42,354 nt of DNA from an uncultured Clostridia bacterium (lineage in GTDB: Bacteria; Bacillota; Clostridia; Christensenellales; Borkfalkiaceae). The stretch lies in the NCBI GenBank assembly GCA_944367955.1, contig CALVWU010000004.1, forward strand, positions 1 through 42,354, written 5' to 3'. How positions within the stretch are numbered: position 1 is the stretch's first letter; each line of letters begins with the position of its first letter. The translations under genes and the position numbers were made by a program. The notes beneath the pieces were generated by a model, which was not told where the DNA came from, searched no databases, and saw only the letters and a program-made list of their open reading frames with translations. Below are positions 36,317-42,354 of this stretch, piece after piece.

Positions 36317-37534
36317 TCAGGTTCTGTAATCGCCGTTTATTTTAACGTAATCGTATGTGAGATCGCAGCCCCACGCCGTGGCGGAACTTTCGCCCGACCG
36401 AAGATCGATAAGCACCGTAACTTCATCCTCGGAGAGCACGCTCTTTGCAAGTTCTTCCGAAAAATCGATGCCGTATCCGTTTTTGCAGACATCTACCCTG
36501 CCCGCGCGCGAAATGAATGCCACGTCGATTTTATGTACGTCGACGTCCGCACCCGAATATCCGATCGCACACAGCACTCTGCCCCAGTTGGCGTCTGAAC
36601 CGAACATTGCGGCCTTTACGAGGGAAGACTTTATAACGCTTTTGCACACCGTGCGGGCCTGTTCAACTCCGACGGCGCCCACCACCTTGCATTCAACAAG
36701 CTTAGTCGCGCCCTCGCCGTCCTTGGCAAGCATCTTTGAAAGCTTTACCGTGCAATGATTGAGTGCTGCACAAAAAGCACGAAAATCTTCGCCGTCGCCA
36801 TCGATTAAGGCATTTCCGGCCAGCCCGTTGGCAAGCACGCAACAGGTATCGTTTGTGGACTGGTCACCGTCGACCGAAACCATGTTGAATGAACTTTTTA
36901 CATCTTCGGAAAGTGCCTTTTGAAGCATAGCGGGCGTTATTGCTACGTCTGTCGTGATAAATATAAGGTTTGTGGCCATATTGGGGCAAACCATGCCCAC
37001 GCCCTTTGCAATGCCGCCGATGCGACACCTAACGCCTCCGACTTCAAATTCGGCCGCTATCTGCTTTTTTACCGTATCGGTAGTCATAATGGCTTCCGCC
37101 GCCGCATCGCTGTTAAAACCGAGTCCCGAATAGAGCTCGCCGATATGATCTTTCATGGGCGAAAGGTCGAGCTTTTGCCCTATCACGCCCGTAGAAGCCA
37201 CGGCCACATCGCCGGAGGGGATGCCGCTGACCTTTTCAACCATTTTGCACATGCTTTCGGCAATCTCTTCGCCGTCGGCATTGCAAGTGTTGGCATTTCC
37301 GCTGTTTACAACTATCGCCCTCGCATACCCGTCGGCAAGATGCCTGCGCGTAACTGTTACGGGCGCGCCCTTGACAAGATTTTGCGTATAAACGCCCGCG
37401 GCAGCAGCTCTGACCTCGCTGACTATAAGCGCGAAATCCTTTTTTAACTTGTTTTTGCGTATGCCGCAGTGAACTCCGTTGGCCTTAAAACCCTTCGGCG
37501 CGCATACGCCTCCTTCAATCTCTGTAATCTGCAT
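36317..37534 (-). CDS. argJ: Glutamate N-acetyltransferase/amino-acid acetyltransferase ArgJ
   Basis: Transfers acetyl from acetylornithine to glutamate, closing the acetyl cycle; bifunctional members also use acetyl-CoA. The 405-residue precursor carries AIVVNSGNANTCNADGEE, VASTGVIGQKLDLSPM, the self-cleavage site before Thr in CPNMATNLIFITTD and VDGDQSTNDTCCVLANG. Because the window has no argA, ArgJ probably also primes the pathway, but I cannot see bifunctionality from sequence. It lies 115 bases downstream of argC and 15 bases before argB. Confidence 0.96.
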   Translation of the reverse strand: MQITEIEGGVCAPKGFKANGVHCGIRKNKLKKDFALIVSEVRAAAAGVYTQNLVKGAPVTVTRRHLADGYARAIVVNSGNANTCNADGEEIAESMCKMVEKVSGIPSGDVAVASTGVIGQKLDLSPMKDHIGELYSGLGFNSDAAAEAIMTTDTVKKQIAAEFEVGGVRCRIGGIAKGVGMVCPNMATNLIFITTDVAITPAMLQKALSEDVKSSFNMVSVDGDQSTNDTCCVLANGLAGNALIDGDGEDFRAFCAALNHCTVKLSKMLAKDGEGATKLVECKVVGAVGVEQARTVCKSVIKSSLVKAAMFGSDANWGRVLCAIGYSGADVDVHKIDVAFISRAGRVDVCKNGYGIDFSEELAKSVLSEDEVTVLIDLRSGESSATAWGCDLTYDYVKINGDYRT

Positions 37535-37649
37535 AATCTATTTCAACTAAAAAATCAAAACCGTCACAAAGCCCGAAGCCCGTTCCGTACCGCCGATGCG
37601 GAATAAAAATACGAACTTACCGCTAAGGCCGGAAACAACGCCCGATGAA

Positions 37650-38582
37650 TTATTCAAGACATGTGGTTTCGTCAAGTCCGAGCATTATATTCATATTCTG
37701 CACGGCCGCGCCCGAAGCTCCCTTTCCGAGGTTGTCGAACACGCTGAACAAAGCTATTTTGTCGTCGCTGCCGCAAACATAAATTTCAAGCTTGTTTGTA
37801 CCGACAATTTTGTTTGATGGCAAATAGGCGGGAATTTCGTCTTTGTTTACTATTTTTATATAATTCTGCGACGCATAGTACTCCGCAAAGTACCTCGTTA
37901 TATCGGAAACGCTATACTTTTTGGTCATTAACCGAGGGAAAAGAGGAACGCATACACACATGCCGCAGTAGTAATCGCACACAATCGGCGTGAACGCGGG
38001 GGCGAATTTTAAACCGCACTCCCTGATCATTTCCGGAAGGTGCTTATGTTCGAGAGCGAGCGCGTAATGACGCGGAGCATCGAATTCCGCACTCCTGTTC
38101 TTATCTTCGTATTGCGCAATACCTTTTTTGCCCGCACCTGAATAGCCGCTTAACGCATGACACGTAAACGGATAATCCGAATCGACCAATCCGCCGCGAA
38201 CGAGAGGCGCGACAAGCATTATGAATCCCGTGGCGTAACAGCCCGGATTGGCAACCCTTGAAGCAGCCGCTATCTCGGCTCTGCGCTCCGCACTCAACTC
38301 AGGCAGGCCGTATACCCACCCTTCCGCCGTCCTGTGCACCGTGGACGCATCTATAATTTTGGTCGAGGGATTTTTAACCAGGCCAACGGCTTCGACGGCC
38401 GCCGCATCGGGCAGACACAAAAAGCTTATATCGGACGAATTAAGACATTCGCTGCGCGCTTTTGCATCCTTTCGGAGCTCTTCGGGCAGCGTGATAAGAT
38501 TTATATCACTTCGGCGGGAGAGTCTTTCACAAATCTGCAGACCGGTCGTACCCTCCCTGCCGTCGATAAAAACATTGTACAT
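37650..38582 (-). CDS. argC: N-acetyl-gamma-glutamyl-phosphate reductase, short (type 2) form
   Basis: NADPH-dependent reduction of acetylglutamyl phosphate. The protein is 310 residues, shorter than the common type 1 (about 345). It starts YNVFIDGREGTTGLQICERL, the type 2 opening. Active-site Cys is in ANPGCYATGF, followed by a HALSGYSGAGKKG block and a histidine block (ALEHKHLPEM). The C-terminus has FDNLGKGASGAAVQNMNI, typical of the family. It begins eight bases after the argG stop, with only a weak AAAG ribosome site, so coupling to argG is likely. Confidence 0.94.
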   Translation of the reverse strand: MYNVFIDGREGTTGLQICERLSRRSDINLITLPEELRKDAKARSECLNSSDISFLCLPDAAAVEAVGLVKNPSTKIIDASTVHRTAEGWVYGLPELSAERRAEIAAASRVANPGCYATGFIMLVAPLVRGGLVDSDYPFTCHALSGYSGAGKKGIAQYEDKNRSAEFDAPRHYALALEHKHLPEMIRECGLKFAPAFTPIVCDYYCGMCVCVPLFPRLMTKKYSVSDITRYFAEYYASQNYIKIVNKDEIPAYLPSNKIVGTNKLEIYVCGSDDKIALFSVFDNLGKGASGAAVQNMNIMLGLDETTCLE

Positions 38583-38590
38583 CTGAATAA

Positions 38591-39811
<1,221 letters not shown>

Positions 39812-39840
39812 ATGCCTTTTTCCGTAAAATTTATTATACA

Positions 39841-39859
39841 TTCGGGGCTCTGCCCCAAA
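39841..39859 (-). promoter_or_regulatory. Stem-loop at the extreme 5' end of the argG message
   Basis: Eight-pair stem (TTTGGGGC/GCCCCGAA on the minus strand, one G-U pair) with a three-base loop. It begins one or two bases after the predicted transcription start, a position typical of RNA-stabilising 5' hairpins. No T run follows. Confidence 0.5.
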
Positions 39860-39867
39860 CCTGAACA

Positions 39868-39896
39868 ATTATACAATATATATATCGGCAAGTCAA
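39868..39896 (-). promoter_or_regulatory. Strong sigma-A promoter of the arg cluster
   Basis: Minus-strand TTGACT (39891-39896) and TATAAT (39868-39873) with a 17-base spacer. Predicted start near 39861, giving a leader of about 50 bases before argG. Confidence 0.8.
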
Positions 39897-39993
39897 GCGA
39901 ATTGCAAACAAAAATTAAGTTTTGGCACCTCGCACATGAATAATCTTGCATTAACTTTCGATATAATTTATAAAAATTCAAATATGCAACTTT

Positions 39994-40011
39994 TTATGAA
40001 TATTTATTCGT
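39994..40011. promoter_or_regulatory. Candidate ARG box (ArgR/AhrC operator)
   Basis: TTATGAATATTTATTCGT fits the ArgR operator pattern TGAAT-four A/T-ATTCA with one mismatch. It lies about 100 bases upstream of the argG -35. A weaker half-site (TGAAT at 39937-39941) is nearer. AT-rich context makes this a tentative call. Confidence 0.4.
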
Positions 40012-40021
40012 CTTTGTTCCG

Positions 40022-40678
40022 TCAGTACATCCGAGCGAGAAACGAATAGTCTTTAAGCTCGCGTTCGAGCACGCTTTTTTGAGGCAAAACAGACAAAACC
40101 AGCCCGTTAAATGCGGGCGAATGGTCGCGGCGGCGGGTGTGGCACAGTTCGTGCACGATAATATAAGTTTGCAACCTTTCGGGAAGCATCAAAATTTTGT
40201 AATTGAACGTTATTCTGTTTTCGCCGTCGCAGCAACCCCATCTGCTCCTGTACGAGCGAAAGCCCCAGGCGGCAGCGCGCATGCCGCAGCGCGAAGCGAT
40301 ACTTTCAGCCATCTTTAAAAATTGATCGCCGAGGGCGGAAACGTATACTTTTTTGAGGTTTTTTATATCGTGTACCCGCACGCTGCCGTTAAAAATACCC
40401 TCAATACCCGCCTTATCGACGCAAAGACAGACCTCTCTTCCGCAGACGAAAATAGTGCGCCCCGACATCACTTCGCCGAAAACGTTGCGCAGTAGGGAGT
40501 TCTTATTTAAATTCGCTTCTATCCACCCCTTCTTGGCATTCAAAAAACGAATTATCTCCGCCTGCGGCACACTATACGGGCTGCGCACGGTGATAACGTT
40601 GTCGGGCGAAACCGACACCGACAGCGTACGCCTTGCCGAACGGATAAGCTTATAGTCAAACGCGCTTGAATTCGACAT
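40022..40678 (-). CDS. YgjP-like zinc metallopeptidase (DUF45/WLM-related)
   Basis: Predicted soluble metallopeptidase. The zinc motif HELCHTRRRDHSPAF (HExxH, then a third His) lies near the C-terminus. It is preceded by the family block SRWGCCDGENRITFNYKI and RLQTYIIVHE. The N-terminal half follows the usual pattern RTLSVSVSPDNVITVRSP, then FLNAKKGWIEANL. I chose 40678 (MSNSSAFDYKLI) over the in-frame ATG at 40759, because the extra residues lie wholly inside the thioesterase gene and match nothing. Even so, it overlaps the thioesterase end by 23 bases, so the two are probably coupled. Physiological substrate is unknown. Confidence 0.88.
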   Translation of the reverse strand: MSNSSAFDYKLIRSARRTLSVSVSPDNVITVRSPYSVPQAEIIRFLNAKKGWIEANLNKNSLLRNVFGEVMSGRTIFVCGREVCLCVDKAGIEGIFNGSVRVHDIKNLKKVYVSALGDQFLKMAESIASRCGMRAAAWGFRSYRSRWGCCDGENRITFNYKILMLPERLQTYIIVHELCHTRRRDHSPAFNGLVLSVLPQKSVLERELKDYSFLARMY

Positions 40679-41393
40679 GAAACTGCACCCGCAGCTCCTC
40701 GCCCGCCCTGCCTTCGACGACCCACTCTTCGTCACCGACTTGCAGCCTGTAAAAATCAATCCTGTCGCCGCACCTGCACTGTTTGATATACGAAATACCG
40801 AATTTGCTCACCCATCTGTCGCGCAACTCATCCAAGGAAAACGCGTCCATGAGCAGATCGGCATACTTTGTGTTGTTGGCGTGATTGTAGTGGTCACAGT
40901 CCGAATATGAAATAACTTTGCCGTAAGTGCGTTCGCCGCCTTCGGAGCGGGCTATCTTCCATGCGCAAAAATCCGTCGAACGGTTGGGATTATAGTCAAT
41001 ATCCTTATCTCCGAAAACCGCCGAAGCGGGCAAGAGCGAGAAATTTGCCAGATTAACTATACACCAGCGCGACGTGCCAACGCCCACCTTTTCGTCGCCG
41101 ATGAACAGTTCAAAGTCGCGCAGCACAATGAGTTTTTTGGGTTTCACGGGCCATGTGTGAACTGTGAGCACCTCGTTGTATGCAACGGGTCTGAAAAGTT
41201 CGACATACCAGTTTGAGAGAATAAAACCAATATTTTTCGGCTGAAGATCCAAATAGCCGAAACCCAGCTCGTCAGCGGAAAGACAGGCCGACTCCTGCAT
41301 TACCGAAAGAAAGGCCGCGGGCCTTATTCTGTCTTTAAAGTCAGCATCTGTATAACGAAAAGCATAATCCTTTGAATGGCAGTAATCGCTCAT
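40656..41393 (-). CDS. Acyl-ACP thioesterase
   Basis: Hydrolyses acyl-ACP to free fatty acid and ACP (FatA/FatB-like double hotdog fold). The protein opens YAFRYTDADFKDRIRPAAFL, then LGFGYLDLQPKNIGFILS, and WPVKPKKLIVLRDFEL in the first hotdog. The second hotdog has the catalytic region YSDCDHYNHANNTKYADLL with the D-x-N-x-H type residues. I chose 41393 (MSDYCHSKDY), with AAAGG about ten bases upstream. The in-frame ATG at 41519 would start upstream of the predicted promoter. About 245 residues, normal for bacterial members. Confidence 0.92.
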   Translation of the reverse strand: MSDYCHSKDYAFRYTDADFKDRIRPAAFLSVMQESACLSADELGFGYLDLQPKNIGFILSNWYVELFRPVAYNEVLTVHTWPVKPKKLIVLRDFELFIGDEKVGVGTSRWCIVNLANFSLLPASAVFGDKDIDYNPNRSTDFCAWKIARSEGGERTYGKVISYSDCDHYNHANNTKYADLLMDAFSLDELRDRWVSKFGISYIKQCRCGDRIDFYRLQVGDEEWVVEGRAGEELRVQFHVEFKRV

Positions 41394-41431
41394 GAAACAT
41401 AAACCTTTTTTTACTTGATTTGTTTTAATAA

Positions 41432-41460
41432 ATGATACCACCTTTTTGTCGATAAGTAAA
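41432..41460 (-). promoter_or_regulatory. Promoter of the thioesterase-metallopeptidase pair
   Basis: Minus-strand TTTACT (41455-41460) and TATCAT (41432-41437) with a 17-base spacer, giving a leader of about 30 bases. Confidence 0.65.
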
Positions 41461-41494
41461 CAGTTTAACACGAAAAAGAAGTAATTATGTGTGA

Positions 41495-41530
41495 CATAGT
41501 ACCGTTTAACTGACCGCATAGTACCATTTA
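41495..41530. promoter_or_regulatory. Phased direct repeats between divergent promoters (candidate operator)
   Basis: CATAGTACCGTTTA (41495-41508) and CATAGTACCATTTA (41517-41530) differ at one base and are offset by 22 bases, two turns of the helix. Just left, TATGT-GTG-ACATA (41486-41498) is an inverted repeat overlapping the first copy. The group sits between the thioesterase and padR -35 boxes. The bound protein is unknown. Confidence 0.5.
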
Positions 41531-41543
41531 TTTTGTTATATCA

Positions 41544-41572
41544 TTGACTTTTTTTGCATTATGTGGTAAAAT
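41544..41572 (+). promoter_or_regulatory. Promoter of the PadR-family gene
   Basis: TTGACT (41544-41549) and TAAAAT (41567-41572) with a 17-base spacer, about 28 bases before the start codon. Confidence 0.75.
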
Positions 41573-41599
41573 ACAGATAAACTACGGAGGAAATACGCA

Positions 41600-42354
41600 A
41601 TGGCAGACAATTCTTTCGAAGACGACAAGAAAAACGAAGAAGAACAGCCCGAAAGCGCGGCCGAACCCAAGGATGACAGCGCGAAGAGTGCGATAAGCGC
41701 GGATCTTATTCGCGGCCATATAAACACGATAATTTTACGCACCCTTGACGAACGCGACAAATACGGCTATGAGATAATGAACGAAATCGAAGAAAAATCA
41801 CACGGCCAGTATACGCTTAAACAACCCACGCTTTACAGCGCGCTCAAAAGGCTGGAAACGCAGGGTTACATTAAGGCCTACTGGAAGACCGACGAAGTTT
41901 CTTCGGGCGGGCGCAGAAAATACTTTACCCTCACCGAACTCGGCAGGGAATACTCCGAAAAAAATCAATCGGAATGGGAATATTCGAGAACGGTAATAGA
42001 CAGCCTTATATCAGACAGGTCTTTCGACTTTTCGCAACCCGCCCCAACAGCCGTCGATTTTAATCTGCTGAAAAAATCCGTAACGAGAGTTTACACGGGC
42101 GGCGGAAAGGACGGCGAAGATCCGGAAGAAGCCGGCGAAAGCGACGATATTCAAAGCAAGCTTTCGAACAAATACAGCGCAATTGAAAACGCACCAGTCA
42201 AAGACGAATATACGATTTCGACCGCAAGCGACGTCTGCGACGTAGTTGTGGGCAAGACCGACGAAGAAAACAAAGACGACAATAGTGCGCAGCAATCGGA
42301 CAAAGGAGCCCCCACACACGAAAGCGCAGCCGAAAACGCGTCACAGACCGAACC
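41600..42354 (+). CDS. PadR-family transcriptional regulator with long acidic extensions, C-terminus beyond window
   Basis: Translated by hand from the ATG at 41600, with GGAGG nine bases upstream. After an acidic N-terminal stretch of about 30 residues (MADNSFEDDKKNEEEQ onward), residues about 33-115 are a PadR winged helix. Its hallmarks are HINTIILRTLDERDKYGYEI, then QPTLYSALKRLETQGYI and SSGGRRKYFTLTELGRE. From about residue 140 on, the visible protein is acidic and Ser/Glu/Asp/Lys-rich with no recognisable domain, and it is still open at the window edge (251 codons). PadR proteins usually act as repressors and often regulate themselves; a role over the divergent thioesterase promoter is an inference from position only. 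Confidence 0.88.
   Translation, partial: MADNSFEDDKKNEEEQPESAAEPKDDSAKSAISADLIRGHINTIILRTLDERDKYGYEIMNEIEEKSHGQYTLKQPTLYSALKRLETQGYIKAYWKTDEVSSGGRRKYFTLTELGREYSEKNQSEWEYSRTVIDSLISDRSFDFSQPAPTAVDFNLLKKSVTRVYTGGGKDGEDPEEAGESDDIQSKLSNKYSAIENAPVKDEYTISTASDVCDVVVGKTDEENKDDNSAQQSDKGAPTHESAAENASQTE

Noticed and set aside
41495-41530. True FapR operator
   Set aside because: Only the TAGTACC half is present, repeated in the same direction; the inverted half needed for the known palindrome is missing.

Overview
The window is a dense, ordinary-looking chromosomal segment from a member of the Firmicutes, most likely an uncultured Clostridia lineage. The evidence is gene order and family type: a fused IspH-S1 protein downstream of cmk and plsC, the miaB-mutS-mutL-miaA-ynbB run, a NifS-ThiI pair without a rhodanese domain, a groES-groEL pair, a class A penicillin-binding protein, and good sigma-A type promoters with GGAGG-type ribosome sites. 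Almost all genes lie on the minus strand. I see no insertion sequence, prophage, integrase or CRISPR array.

Layout, left to right. 1-1353: htpG (cut by the window edge). 1438-7703: a minus-strand run of VTT membrane protein, HI0933-type flavoprotein, a chorismate mutase-CMP kinase fusion, plsC and ispH-S1, closed by a strong terminator. 7734-9019: proC and rnhA. 9084-9472: tRNA-Trp on the plus strand followed by two decayed tandem copies of itself, each with an intact terminator hairpin. 9473-12658: comEB, a cyclophilin, a small membrane protein, purB and a NUDIX hydrolase, tightly packed. 12786-14825: divergent groES-groEL. 14921-23046: miaB-mutS-mutL-miaA-ynbB. 23120-25321: class A PBP on the plus strand, then about 550 bases of AT-rich noncoding DNA. 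25870-39811: a long minus-strand cluster argG-argC-argJ-argB-argD-argF-carA-carB-nifS-thiI. 40022-41393: acyl-ACP thioesterase and a YgjP-like metallopeptidase. 41600-end: a divergent PadR-family regulator, cut by the window edge.

The arg/car cluster encodes arginine synthesis from glutamate through the acetyl cycle (ArgJ recycles acetyl groups; ArgB, C, D and F give citrulline; CarAB supplies carbamoyl phosphate; ArgG makes argininosuccinate). argH is not in the window. NifS and ThiI at the end of the cluster are a sulfur-transfer pair for 4-thiouridine in tRNA. Other tRNA modification genes (miaA, miaB) sit with the mismatch repair genes.

The most unusual items are two gene fusions. CarB carries a complete C-terminal DapF-like domain in which one of the two catalytic cysteines and several substrate-binding residues are replaced, so it looks like a pseudo-epimerase attached to carbamoyl phosphate synthetase. 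CMP kinase carries an N-terminal AroH-type chorismate mutase that keeps almost all its catalytic residues. A third oddity is the tandem array of decayed tRNA-Trp copies whose terminator hairpins are preserved through G-U pairs.
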